From NCBI GenBank assembly GCA_028279865.1, contig JANQMV010000048.1:1-50734 (forward strand): 50,734 nt of DNA, in the 5' to 3' direction. The notes under the pieces are model-generated. The model was given only the letters and a program-made list of their open reading frames with translations. It searched no databases and had not been told where the DNA came from. A program made the translations under genes and the position numbers. The stretch is from Candidatus Altimarinota bacterium. GTDB lineage: Bacteria > Patescibacteriota > Gracilibacteria > JANQMV01. Positions 31,238 through 40,010 of this stretch are shown here, one piece after another. The first letter of the stretch is position 1, and the number at the start of each line of letters is the position of its first letter.

Positions 31238-31257
31238 TATACAAATTGGATTGTATA
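31238..31257 (-). promoter_or_regulatory. Inverted repeat before the DUF4012 gene
   Basis: TATACAA and TTGTATA are perfect 7-bp arms around six bases, 15 bases upstream of the ATG at 31222. A TATAAT-like -10 overlaps it on the minus strand. It may be an operator over the promoter. Confidence 0.4.
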
Positions 31258-31300
31258 CTTTATAAAGCTAAAAATCTACTTTTATTTAAGATATAAATTT

Positions 31301-31410
31301 GTCGTTACTGCGAAGGCAGAAATCTCTGTTGCGGAATGTTAATTCTAACCAACTTGGGTATTTAATTTTCTTGAATTAAAAGAAGTCAACAGATCCCGGA
31401 GATTGCAGCT
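31301..31410. repeat. Degenerate copy of the 'CCCGCGAAGGCGGG' repeat family
   Basis: The bases GTCGTTACTGCGAAGGCAGA and AACAGATCCCGGAGATTGCA correspond to the two ends of the repeat at 43840-43954, with many changes. Confidence 0.4.
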
Positions 31411-31552
31411 TTAATATTTTCTACTAATATTGATACAATTCCTAGATAAAATCAGGCACAAGCAAAGAGTAGGGGCTGCTATTTGCTTATAATCATCTTT
31501 CCGCAAAAAACAACTCCTGCTAAACTAAATTTAAGAAATTAATCTTCAAAAA

Positions 31553-32599
31553 ATGCAATACACCCACCTTTCCACCACAAACATCAAAGTCAGCAAAGCC
31601 TGCCTGGGGACCATGAGCTTTGGTGCACATGTTGATGAAGAAACATCTATCAAAGTCATGGATAAAGCCCTTGATTTGGGGATTAACTTTTTTGATACCG
31701 CAGAACTTTACTCTATCCCCTCCTCCAAAGAAACTCATGGACTAACCGAAGAAATCATCGGACGCTGGATGAAACAAAGGAATAACAGAGATAAAATTGT
31801 ACTAGCGAGTAAAGTCGTTGGTCCGAATCGCGGTTTTGCCGATTATATTCGTGAAGGAGAAACACATTTTGATGAGAAAAATATTCGAGAAGCGATTGAA
31901 GCAAGTCTCAAAAGACTCCAAACCGATTACCTTGATCTGTATCAATTACACTGGCCGGATCGTAATGTGAACAAATTCGGAGAAAGAGAATTTAAATTTG
32001 ATAAAGATGAGAAAGCAACACCGATTGAAGAAACTTTAGAAGTTTTACAGAAACTGAAAAAAGAAGGAAAAGTCCGTACATTCGGACTATCCAATGAAAC
32101 ACCTTGGGGAACTATGGAATTTTTACGCCTAGCAAAAGAAAAAAACTTACCACGCATGGTCAGCATTCAAAATAATTACAGTTTACTCACACGCACTTTT
32201 GAAACAAGCCTGACAGAAATCAGCCATCGTGAAGACATCGGATTGCTCGCCTATTCTCCTCTGGGATACGGAGTATTAGGAGGACGCTATTTGGACGGAA
32301 ACAAACCGAAAGGCGGACGCTTCACCAAATATTCTAACTTTGCAGGACGCTATAGAACTCCTTTTGTTGAAAATATTATCAAAAAATACAAAACTTTGGC
32401 GGAAGAAAACGATTTAACTTTGCCTCAAATGGCTCTGGCTTTTGTTTACAAACAAGACTTCCTGACCAGTAATATAATCGGCCCTTCAAACGTTAAACAA
32501 CTCATTGAAGATGTAGGAGCCATGAAGATACAACTAACCAAAAACGTACTCAAAGGCATTCAAAAAATCCACGAAGAATGCCCTAGTCCGTGTGCGTAA
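31553..32599 (+). CDS. Aldo/keto reductase (Tas-like)
   Basis: The 348-residue TIM-barrel protein has the complete aldo/keto reductase tetrad: Asp48 and Tyr53 (FFDTAELYS), Lys87 (VLASKV) and His133 (YQLHWPDR). VSIQNNYSLLTR and the Pro-rich LLAYSPLGYGVLGGRY are NADPH-site segments. The extended form with SSKETHGLTEEIIG resembles the Tas subfamily. It should reduce a carbonyl substrate with NADPH; the substrate is not known. Confidence 0.92.
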   Translation: MQYTHLSTTNIKVSKACLGTMSFGAHVDEETSIKVMDKALDLGINFFDTAELYSIPSSKETHGLTEEIIGRWMKQRNNRDKIVLASKVVGPNRGFADYIREGETHFDEKNIREAIEASLKRLQTDYLDLYQLHWPDRNVNKFGEREFKFDKDEKATPIEETLEVLQKLKKEGKVRTFGLSNETPWGTMEFLRLAKEKNLPRMVSIQNNYSLLTRTFETSLTEISHREDIGLLAYSPLGYGVLGGRYLDGNKPKGGRFTKYSNFAGRYRTPFVENIIKKYKTLAEENDLTLPQMALAFVYKQDFLTSNIIGPSNVKQLIEDVGAMKIQLTKNVLKGIQKIHEECPSPCA

Positions 32600-32728
32600 G
32601 TTAAGAAACGGACACATTAGCTAGGTCTAGTCTTTTCGACTTGACTTAACACTTCCCCGAGCTGCGGCTGGTTCCATTTTTTTGGACTTGAACCTTTAAA
32701 CTAAAAATAATTCATAAACAACTTAATC

Positions 32729-33736
32729 GTGAACATCGCCGAATACCTCGCAAACATCGGAGAAAAAAAGTATAGAATCACCCAAATCGAAAAAGCTTTG
32801 TACAAAGAATTTGTTCATAATTTTGATGAGATAACAACTCTTCCCAAAGATTTACGCGAAAAATTAAAACAAGAATTTCCTTTTTCCTCTTTAAAAATAA
32901 AGCTGGAAAAAGCTTCGAAAAATAAACAAACCGAAAAAGTAATTTTTGAAACTAAAGATGATTATCAGGTTGAATCAGTTTTAATGCGTCATTTGACCGG
33001 GAGAATTACACTTTGCGTCTCATGTCAGGTGGGTTGTCCGAATAAATGCTTATTTTGCGCAACCGGAAAACTGGGACTCACCAGAGATTTAAAAACCGAG
33101 GAAATCATTGACCAATATTTGTATTTTGCTAGAAAACTGAAGAAAGAAGGTAAACGCATCAACAACATTGTCTTTATGGGAATGGGAGAACCTTTTCTCA
33201 ATTACGAGAATGTCTTACACGCTGTGGAAATTTTAAATAACCCGCATAAAATCGGACTTGGATTCAGGCATATTACCATTTCAACCTGCGGAATCATTCC
33301 GGGAATTCGTAAATTTATGGCAGAAGGTATTCAAGTCAATCTGGCTATCTCACTCCATGCTCCAAATGACAAACTCCGCACTGAATTAATGCCAATCAAC
33401 AAAGCCTACCCGCTTATTGAATTAATGGAAACGCTTGATAAATACATCAAAAAAACAAGTCGTCGTATTTTCTACGAATACATTATGCTCAAGGGAAAAA
33501 ATGATTCAGCAAAAGAAGCTCAAGAACTGGGAAAACTCCTGCAAGGCAAACTCGCCCACGTCAATTTAATCCCCTACAACCCGATTGACACAGACGACCC
33601 ACTGCAGCAAAGCGAAGAAGCTGAAATCAGAAAATTCCAGAAAGTGTTACAAAAATACGGTGTGCCAAGCACCGTGCGTGCCAGTTTGGGAGATGATATT
33701 GATGCGGCTTGTGGGCAATTAATTGCAAAAAAATAG
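32729..33736 (+). CDS. rlmN: Dual-specificity RNA methyltransferase RlmN
   Basis: The 335-residue radical SAM enzyme starts at a GTG. The cluster motif is Cys103-Cys107-Cys110 (CPNKCLFC). Cys96 (CVSCQVGC) and Cys328 (DAACGQL) match the two Cys residues that carry and resolve the methyl group in E. coli RlmN. It methylates C2 of A2503 in 23S rRNA and of A37 in some tRNAs. VFMGMGEPFLNYENV is the SAM-binding glycine motif. It ends in TAG. Confidence 0.96.
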   Translation: MNIAEYLANIGEKKYRITQIEKALYKEFVHNFDEITTLPKDLREKLKQEFPFSSLKIKLEKASKNKQTEKVIFETKDDYQVESVLMRHLTGRITLCVSCQVGCPNKCLFCATGKLGLTRDLKTEEIIDQYLYFARKLKKEGKRINNIVFMGMGEPFLNYENVLHAVEILNNPHKIGLGFRHITISTCGIIPGIRKFMAEGIQVNLAISLHAPNDKLRTELMPINKAYPLIELMETLDKYIKKTSRRIFYEYIMLKGKNDSAKEAQELGKLLQGKLAHVNLIPYNPIDTDDPLQQSEEAEIRKFQKVLQKYGVPSTVRASLGDDIDAACGQLIAKK

Positions 33737-33744
33737 TTTTTTTT

Positions 33745-33847
33745 GTCATTCCCGTGAAAACGGGAATCTATCCTTGGTTTAATCATAAAAAAATGTTAAT
33801 TTCCGTTTAAGCATAAAGAGATCCCCGGATCAAGTCCGAGGATGACA
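33745..33847. repeat. Palindromic intergenic repeat ('CATTCCCG' family)
   Basis: GTCATTCCCGTGAAAACGGG at the left end and GATCCCCGGATCAAGTCCGA at the right end each form a hairpin, and the outer ends GTCAT/ATGAC are inverted. It lies between the convergent genes rlmN and queH, where the first hairpin could also end transcription. Confidence 0.65.
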
Positions 33848-33868
33848 TTATATACTAACAGCTAAAGG

Positions 33869-34408
33869 CTAGCGGCTTTTTTGTGAATAAACACATCCGC
33901 AATAATCCTGCCTATAAAAACCAAATTCCTCAGAAAACTCACAACTTTTTTTATAACCATCCTGCTTTTTAAAATTTGAATCCCAGTATTCAACTCCAAA
34001 TTTTTCACAAACTTCTCGTCCAATCCCATTAATTACTTCCGCTTTTTTATGCGGTGAAATGGTTAAAGTGGTTGTAACTAATTCGACTCCATTTTCCTTG
34101 GCATACTTAGCCGCTTTTTTAAGGCGCATTTCATAACATTTCAAACACCTCTCTCCTCCTTCAGGTTCATTTTCCAGCCCACGCATCATCTCCATCCAAT
34201 TCTCAACATCATAGTCCGCCACAACTAATTCAAAACCTTTCAACTCCGACCATTTTTTAATTTCCTCAACTCTTTTCTCATACTCTGACTTAGGATGAAT
34301 ATTCGGGTTATAGAAAAAAAGTGCTGGCTGAAATTCTTTCTCCACCAGATCAAGTGACGAGAATGTCGTGCAGGGAGCGCAGCAGGAGTGTAGGAGAATT
34401 TTTGTCAT
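33869..34408 (-). CDS. queH: Epoxyqueuosine reductase QueH
   Basis: From the ATG at 34408 the protein has 179 residues. CCAPC (Cys9, Cys10, Cys13) near the N-terminus, the FYNPNIHP segment, GERCLKCYEMRL and the C-terminal KKSCEFS...DYCGCVYS are the QueH (DUF208) marks and supply the metal and [4Fe-4S] ligands. QueH performs the last step of queuosine synthesis, the reduction of epoxyqueuosine in tRNA. The yhhQ-type transporter in this window would supply the precursor. It ends in TAG. Confidence 0.95.
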   Translation of the reverse strand: MTKILLHSCCAPCTTFSSLDLVEKEFQPALFFYNPNIHPKSEYEKRVEEIKKWSELKGFELVVADYDVENWMEMMRGLENEPEGGERCLKCYEMRLKKAAKYAKENGVELVTTTLTISPHKKAEVINGIGREVCEKFGVEYWDSNFKKQDGYKKSCEFSEEFGFYRQDYCGCVYSQKSR

Positions 34409-34423
34409 AACTAACAATTATTG

Positions 34424-34510
34424 TCATTCCAGAATTTTCCGTGCAGGGTCTCCGTATCCCGCTCAACTAAATTTATTAAAGTGCGGGAGAAGGAAAAATA
34501 TCTGGAATCT
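34424..34510. repeat. Palindromic element with nested hairpin
   Basis: CATTCCAGAATTTTCC (34425-34440) pairs imperfectly with GGAAAAATATCTGGAATC (34492-34509). CCCGC and GCGGG form an inner stem. It looks like a small non-coding mobile-type element between queH and uvrB. Confidence 0.55.
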
Positions 34511-34577
34511 ATCGAAGAAATAATTTGTCACAAACCTCAAGAAGCTAATTTGGTATAGTGAAGTTTTAGGGTATTAG

Positions 34578-34638
34578 ATCCCGGATATTATGGCTTTTAT
34601 ATTTTTTTATTAAAGCGGACATAATTCCGGGATGACAG
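34578..34638. repeat. Palindromic element next to uvrB
   Basis: ATCCCGGATATTATG (34578-34592) and CATAATTCCGGGAT (34620-34633) are near-perfect inverted arms, ending in the GACA found at the ends of the other repeats. Confidence 0.55.
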
Positions 34639-34688
34639 GTAGTGGATGAAATTCCGAACCTGACAGAAGAGAGAATGACATATCATTA

Positions 34689-36662
34689 TTATTCGTTTTG
34701 CATTTTCTTGAAAAAATCAATCTCATCCCGAATCTGCGCCGCTTTTTCAAATTCCAGATTCATGGACGCCAGTTCCATATCAGCCTCAAGTTCGGTGATC
34801 AGGCGACCGATTTCTTCTTTTTTAACCTTCTTCGCATCATGTTTCTTACTTTTGGCATGTGGAGCCATTTGCGCTAAATCTTTAATTTTCTTCTTAATCG
34901 TTTTAGGAGTAATTCCGTGTTTTTTGTTGAATGCAATCTGAATATCTCGACGGCGATTAGTTTCATCTATTGCTTCCTGCATCGCCTCCGTCATCACATC
35001 TCCGTACATGATCACTGTACCATTCGCATTACGCGCCGTACGTCCGATTGTTTGTAGAAGGGCATCGCGCGAACGCAAGAATCCGCGTTTGTCCGCATCT
35101 AAAATCGCAACTAAGGAAACTTCCGGTAAATCAAGTCCTTCACGCAAAAGGTTAATCCCCACCACAACATCTATCTCTCCTGTACGTAAAGAACGTAAAA
35201 TTTCAATTCGATCCAGCGTTTCAATTTCCGAATGTAAGTAAGCAACTTTAATATCCGCTTCTTTCAGGAAATCGGTTAAATCTTCGGAAGATTTTTTGGT
35301 CAAAGTTGTCACTAAAACTCTCTCTCCTTTTTTTATTCTTTGATGAATTTGGTTTAACAAGTCATCAATCTGATGTTTGGTAGGCTTAACTTCAACTGTT
35401 GGATCAATAAGACCAGTCGGACGGATAATCTGCTCGGTGATTTTTTCTTTCTTCACTTTTGCGTTTTCATATTTCCCCGGAGTCGCGGAGATGTGTACCA
35501 CTTGATTAATATGTCCCTCGAATTCTTCGAATTTAAGCGGACGATTATCCAGTGCCGACGGCATACGGAAGCCATAATTAATCAAACTTTCCTTGCGCGA
35601 AAGATTTCCATTATACATCGCTCCGATTTGTGGAACTGTCATGTGAGACTCGTCGATAAACATGAGGAAGTCATCCGGGAAATAATCAAGCAAAGTTGCC
35701 GGTTGCTCTCCCGGTTCACGTAAATTCAAATAACGTACATAATTTTCAATACCATTACAATATCCTGTTTCAAGAAGCATTTCGATATCATACTCTGTTT
35801 TGGTTTTTAGTCTTTCTGCTTCTAGGTTTTTGTTAATTGAACGCAGGTAATCATACTGGGTTTTCAAATCTTTTTTAATCATTTCAGCCGATTGTTCAAT
35901 TTTTTCACGTGTCGTTACGTTATGTTTGGCCGGGAAAATTTTTACTTCTTTTAAGTCTTGTAAAACTTCTCCGGTAAAAGAGTCCACTTCCTGTAAATTT
36001 TCAATTTCATCCCCCCAAAACTCCACACGAATAACATAATCGCTTGATGGCGGAAAAATTTCGACAGTATCACCAAGCACATGGAACATACTTTGTTTAA
36101 ATTCCATGTGTGAGCGCCTGTATTGTAAATCCGTGAGGTGTCGTAAAAGTTTGTCGCGTTTGCGTTCTTCTCCGACTTTCAAATCAATTGAAAGTCCATC
36201 ATAATCAGTCACATTGCCAAGTCCATAAATTGCACTTACCGAGGCAACAATAAGTACATCTTTTCTGGTTAAAAGATTTTGTGTTGCCTGATGCCGGAAT
36301 TTATCGATTTCCTCGTTAATGGTTGCTTCTTTTTCAATATAAGTATCAGTCTTGGCAATATAAGCTTCAGGCTGGTAGTAGTCATAATATGAGACAAAAT
36401 ACGAAATAGCATTATCAGGAAAAAACTCCTGGAACTCGGTACAAAGCTGAGCGGTGAGAGTTTTGTTATGCGCCATTACCAAGGTAGGTTTTTGGACTTC
36501 TTGCACAATATTAGCCATGGTAAAAGTTTTCCCCGTTCCGGTTGCTCCAAGTAAAATTTGCTGCTTTTCTCCTGCATTTAAATTCCCCACAATTGATTTA
36601 ATTGCTTCGGGTTGGTCTCCTGATGGTTTAAAGGGAGAGTGTAGTTTGAATTTTTTAGACAT
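34689..36662 (-). CDS. uvrB: Excinuclease ABC subunit B
   Basis: The 657-residue protein is a full-length UvrB. Walker A is GATGTGKT (39-46), the damage-probing hairpin is YYDYYQPEAY (92-101), and helicase motifs include LMFIDESH, ISATPG and QTIGRTARN. A C-terminal UVR motif (ELEADMELASMNLEFEKAA) recruits UvrC. With UvrA it verifies lesions in nucleotide excision repair. No LexA box is evident upstream. The frame has no TGA. Confidence 0.98.
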   Translation of the reverse strand: MSKKFKLHSPFKPSGDQPEAIKSIVGNLNAGEKQQILLGATGTGKTFTMANIVQEVQKPTLVMAHNKTLTAQLCTEFQEFFPDNAISYFVSYYDYYQPEAYIAKTDTYIEKEATINEEIDKFRHQATQNLLTRKDVLIVASVSAIYGLGNVTDYDGLSIDLKVGEERKRDKLLRHLTDLQYRRSHMEFKQSMFHVLGDTVEIFPPSSDYVIRVEFWGDEIENLQEVDSFTGEVLQDLKEVKIFPAKHNVTTREKIEQSAEMIKKDLKTQYDYLRSINKNLEAERLKTKTEYDIEMLLETGYCNGIENYVRYLNLREPGEQPATLLDYFPDDFLMFIDESHMTVPQIGAMYNGNLSRKESLINYGFRMPSALDNRPLKFEEFEGHINQVVHISATPGKYENAKVKKEKITEQIIRPTGLIDPTVEVKPTKHQIDDLLNQIHQRIKKGERVLVTTLTKKSSEDLTDFLKEADIKVAYLHSEIETLDRIEILRSLRTGEIDVVVGINLLREGLDLPEVSLVAILDADKRGFLRSRDALLQTIGRTARNANGTVIMYGDVMTEAMQEAIDETNRRRDIQIAFNKKHGITPKTIKKKIKDLAQMAPHAKSKKHDAKKVKKEEIGRLITELEADMELASMNLEFEKAAQIRDEIDFFKKMQNE

Positions 36663-36825
36663 ATTGAAATTAAGACGTGAAAGAAGGTTATCAAATCACA
36701 CGCCTTGAGGCAATCAGAAATAAAAAACAGCTCTCTTTCGAAAGGATAAAAATTTTTATCAGATTATTTTTTCTTAATCAAAAGCTAATTTTCCTTTAAA
36801 TATAAATACAATCCTTATAAAAATT

Positions 36826-36987
36826 TTGGATAAAAACACATTTTTTCCATCAGACACAATCATCTGCTCGGATAAAATCTACATGATCTCCTATGGAGAA
36901 AAAGAGGTCTCTGCTACTGAAATCTACAACCAATCCCTCGCCCAAACCCAACAAGTAATCTTTGAAGAAATTTGGAAGAAGAACTAA
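36826..36987 (+). pseudogene. Remnant of a TrmB-like transcriptional regulator (C-terminal tail)
   Basis: A short open frame (TTG start possible at 36826, open back to 36778) ends in TAA at 36985-36987, just overlapping the 3' end of the convergent transporter gene. Its product (ICSDKIYMISYGEKEVSATE, then AQTQQVIFEEIWKKN) resembles the last 50 residues of TrmB-family regulators found in CPR genomes. The DNA-binding part is absent, so it is most likely a gene remnant. Assignment is from memory of the family's C-terminus and is weak. Confidence 0.4.
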
Positions 36988-38207
36988 CGCAACATTAAAT
37001 CAACCCTCTTCGTCGCAAAAAGTTTAATTACCAGCAAAACAATCAAAGCAATCAAACTGGTTTTAACTGCCATGATTTCTGACTTCACAAAAGCAAAAAT
37101 CACCCAAAGCAGACCAACCGTAAGGATTCTGCCAATCCACAAAACAAAGTCACGATACAAAAGCTCTGCATAAAAACAGCTCTTTTCAGATTTTTTCAAA
37201 TACTCCACCGAAGCTAGATGAATCGTATGCAAAGAAACATCCCAAATCGGCTTAAAAACAAGACGAATCAAGGAATAAGCAATATAAACATAAGCACTCA
37301 AATCAAAGAAAAATAGCAAACTAAACGCAAAGAACAACCCCGCAAATCCATAAAATAAATGTGTCGAGCGGTTTTCCGCATGCCTCGAATGGGACAAAAA
37401 AACTGTCACTAAAATGGCAAACACTCCAATCAGAGTTTCAAACAAACCAATGTTTACCACTGTCTTTAGAGAATTCAAAGCAATGAAAGGAATCAAAATT
37501 GACAACATCACCCACTCCACAGAATCAAAAAGATACATCGTTTCAACCACCTTCTTTTTTCCATTAAAAAACAGTTTCTTAAACTGATAAAACTCCACTC
37601 TTTGAGGCAGAAAATCAGATAACCTTAAGATAAAAGGCAGCGCGATTAAAAACAAACAAGGCAACACCCAAAAGAGAATTTGAAAAGCATCAAGTCCAAA
37701 AACTTCTTTGGACAAAACAAAAGAAAACGTCGCAAACAAAGGCGCAATAATTGCATTTAGCTGAGAACCGACCGTACGCATGGAAGAGTAGAAATCACGC
37801 GTACGATTCTGCGTATAAACCATTTCAAAAGAATGAAAACCAACCCAAAACATCCCCAGCCCCAATCCATTTAGAAAAGCAAATAAAATAAAAAAATGAG
37901 TTTGAGGAAAATTAAGCACAAAGAAAGAAAGAAAAAAGACCACAAAAGCAATCAGGAAATGATATTTCATTAAAATTTGTAACCTAGAAACGTAGTACCC
38001 AACAATCACAAAACCAAACATACAACCTGTATAAAAAATCGAGTTATACAGGATTAAAAAAGGAAAAGACTGTGTCTTGATAAAGACAAAAACATTTAGA
38101 AAAATATTCAGAATCTCATGTCCGAAATTATAAACCCAAAACGCAAACATAATATTACGCGTATTAGCATCGAGTTCCTTGATTTTTTCAAAAGTTTTGA
38201 GGAGCAT
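36984..38207 (-). CDS. Major facilitator superfamily-type transporter
   Basis: The 407-residue protein has about 12 hydrophobic segments in two halves with a basic loop (near residue 210). MFWVGFHSFEMVYTQNRTRD with the following GSQLNAIIAP resembles the loop region of MFS permeases. No substrate can be given. It ends in TAG and lies alone on the minus strand. Confidence 0.75.
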   Translation of the reverse strand: MLLKTFEKIKELDANTRNIMFAFWVYNFGHEILNIFLNVFVFIKTQSFPFLILYNSIFYTGCMFGFVIVGYYVSRLQILMKYHFLIAFVVFFLSFFVLNFPQTHFFILFAFLNGLGLGMFWVGFHSFEMVYTQNRTRDFYSSMRTVGSQLNAIIAPLFATFSFVLSKEVFGLDAFQILFWVLPCLFLIALPFILRLSDFLPQRVEFYQFKKLFFNGKKKVVETMYLFDSVEWVMLSILIPFIALNSLKTVVNIGLFETLIGVFAILVTVFLSHSRHAENRSTHLFYGFAGLFFAFSLLFFFDLSAYVYIAYSLIRLVFKPIWDVSLHTIHLASVEYLKKSEKSCFYAELLYRDFVLWIGRILTVGLLWVIFAFVKSEIMAVKTSLIALIVLLVIKLFATKRVDLMLR

Positions 38208-38212
38208 TTTTG

Positions 38213-38770
38213 TTACAAATTATAATAACGATCTAATTCCCATTTTCGAGGATTATTCAGAATATATTCCTGAATTTGTTTCAGAGATTTTGTGTTACGG
38301 ATTATATGGTCATAAAAACGAGATTGCCAAGCGAAATTGGGATTGCCTGAAAATTTTACTTTTTTAGTTACTGCTCCTTTGAAACCACGGATAATCGAAG
38401 ATAAATTATTTTTTTGCGGACCAAATTTATTGCAATAATTCTCCTACATCGTCTGTAGAGACGCATTGCAATGCGTCTCTACAGCGTTGCTACTATTATC
38501 CTCAATAACAATAATCGCATGAAAATGATTGGGCATAATACACCATTGATCTAACTTCACATTTTTTCTTATTTCTTCAGTTTTTAGCCATTCCTCAGCA
38601 ACAATTTTCCCAAAACCATTTAATTGCATAACTCCATTTTCAATTTTTCCAAAAAAATTATGCATCCCTTTTGTACAAATTGTCACAAAATAATAACCTG
38701 CATGACTATAATCCCAACTGGGATGACACATTGATTTTATTCTGTATTTGTTTTTAAATAGTTTAGGCAT
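38213..38770 (-). pseudogene. REP-associated tyrosine transposase (RAYT, Y1 family), interrupted by a REP palindrome and a TAG
   Basis: The frame from the ATG at 38770 encodes the Y1 transposase core: AGYYFVTICTKG, the metal-binding pair in MPNHFHAIIVIE, and after a break NNLSSIIRGFKGAVTKK and FAWQSRFYDHIIRN with the C-terminal NNPRKWELDRYY. The catalytic Tyr is expected in the DHIIRN region (Tyr of SRFYDH). A 28-bp palindrome lies in the variable middle loop, and a TAG at 38444-38446 follows it in the same frame. Read through the TAG, the frame stays open to a TAA at 38213. The gene is therefore probably inactive, or active only with readthrough. Confidence 0.8.
38455..38482. repeat. REP palindrome, copy 1 (inside the RAYT gene)
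   Basis: A perfect 28-bp palindrome starting GTAGAGACGCATTG and ending in its reverse complement. In the transposase frame it is translated as part of VETHCNASL. Confidence 0.9.
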
Positions 38771-38791
38771 TATTGGTAATTTTAATATAAT

Positions 38792-38819
38792 GTAGAGACG
38801 CATTGCAATGCGTCTCTAC
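38792..38819. repeat. REP palindrome, copy 2 (upstream of the RAYT gene)
   Basis: Identical in all 28 bases to the copy inside the gene. The pair flanks most of the transposase and fits the usual substrate of RAYT enzymes. Confidence 0.9.
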
Positions 38820-38848
38820 CACAATAATAATTGTATCACATTTCCTAA

Positions 38849-39910
38849 ATGAACCTCTCCATCCTCGGCTCCACCGGCTCCATCGGAACCCAAACTCTCG
38901 ACATCGTGAGAGGTTTTCCTGAAAAATTTAAAGTAGTTGGATTAACAACAAACAGACAAATTAACTTGTTGAAGAAACAAATCGTAGAATTTGAACCCGA
39001 AGCCGTCGCTGTAATGAATGAAGCAAAAGCTGCAGAACTAAAAAAAGAAAATCTAAGCTGCAAAGTCTACTCCGGTCTGGATGGATTAATCAAAATCGCC
39101 AGCCTGGAAAAAGCCGAGACTGTGGTCTCCGCAGTTGTGGGAGAAATTGGAATCAAGCCAACTCTGGCAGCAATCGAACATCAAAAAACAATTGCGCTGG
39201 CGAATAAAGAAACTCTTGTCGCTGCAGGAGAAAAAGTGATGAAGTTAGCCAAAGAAAAGAATGTGGAAATCAGACCGGTTGACTCAGAACATTCGGCAAT
39301 TTGGCAATGCCTACGAAGCGGTAAAAGAAGTGAAATAAAAAAAGTTTGCCTAACTGCTTCGGGTGGTCCTTTTTGGGATAAAGCAAAATGGCCATTGGAG
39401 AAATTAAAAAACGTAGCCAAAAAAGACGTACTCAATCATCCTAACTGGGACATGGGAGCCAAGATTACCGTGGATAGCGCAACGATGATGAATAAGGGAC
39501 TTGAATTCATAGAAGCCATGCATCTTTTTGATTTATCTTCTGAAGAAATTGAAATCGTTGTCCATCCGCAGAGTCTTGTTCATTCTGCCGTGGAGTTTGT
39601 CGATGGAAGCATTATCGCTCAAGTGAGCAAGCCGGACATGCGGCATGCTATTTTGTATGCCTTAACTTATCCTGAAAGGCAAGCTAATGATTTTGCCCCA
39701 TTAAACCTCTTTAACCAAACTCTGGAGTTTGTTAAACCTGATTTGGAAAGATACCCTTGCTTGAAGTTAGCCCTGGAATGTGCTAAAAAAGGAGGAGAGT
39801 TTCCTGCAAAATTGAATAGATTAAATGAAGAAGCTGTCGCAAAATTTTTAAATGACGAGATTACGTTTTTGGAGATTAGTGAGTATATTCAAAACAAACT
39901 AGTTTTTTAA
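38849..39910 (+). CDS. dxr: 1-deoxy-D-xylulose 5-phosphate reductoisomerase
   Basis: The 353-residue enzyme has the NADPH loop GSTGSIGTQTL (7-17), the substrate and metal motif VDSEHSAIWQCL and ITVDSATMMNKGLEFIEA. It catalyses the first committed step of the MEP isoprenoid pathway, from deoxyxylulose phosphate to methylerythritol phosphate. It is somewhat shorter than the E. coli enzyme (about 400 residues) at the C-terminus. The ispDF and ispE genes follow on the same strand. Confidence 0.96.
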   Translation: MNLSILGSTGSIGTQTLDIVRGFPEKFKVVGLTTNRQINLLKKQIVEFEPEAVAVMNEAKAAELKKENLSCKVYSGLDGLIKIASLEKAETVVSAVVGEIGIKPTLAAIEHQKTIALANKETLVAAGEKVMKLAKEKNVEIRPVDSEHSAIWQCLRSGKRSEIKKVCLTASGGPFWDKAKWPLEKLKNVAKKDVLNHPNWDMGAKITVDSATMMNKGLEFIEAMHLFDLSSEEIEIVVHPQSLVHSAVEFVDGSIIAQVSKPDMRHAILYALTYPERQANDFAPLNLFNQTLEFVKPDLERYPCLKLALECAKKGGEFPAKLNRLNEEAVAKFLNDEITFLEISEYIQNKLVF

Positions 39911-39953
39911 AAGTTCATTGTCTTACTTTCTCCCCTTCAAGTGTCATAAATAA

Positions 39954-39982
39954 TTGACATCTTTTTTAAAAACTCCTAAACT
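39954..39982 (+). promoter_or_regulatory. Strong predicted promoter of the Cys-rich orphan gene
   Basis: TTGACA (39954-39959), 17 bases, then TAAACT (39977-39982), 28 bases before the ATG at 40011. Confidence 0.55.
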
Positions 39983-40010
39983 ATGTCTCCTAAATTTTAC
40001 ACTTACAAAT

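Larger units (their letters stand above)
31223..31552. other. Intergenic stretch without a gene, containing a degraded palindromic repeat
   Basis: No open frame or RNA gene is visible. The stretch holds the inverted repeat next to the DUF4012 start (31238-31257) and a degenerate copy (31301-31410) of the repeat that is well preserved at 43840-43954. Confidence 0.6.

Noticed and set aside
36663-36780. A LexA/SOS box before uvrB
   Set aside because: No CTG-N10-CAG or GAAC-N4-GTTC type site is visible in this gap.
38453-38819. A CRISPR array from the repeated 28-bp palindrome
   Set aside because: There are only two copies, 309 bases apart, with a transposase gene between; this is a REP pair.
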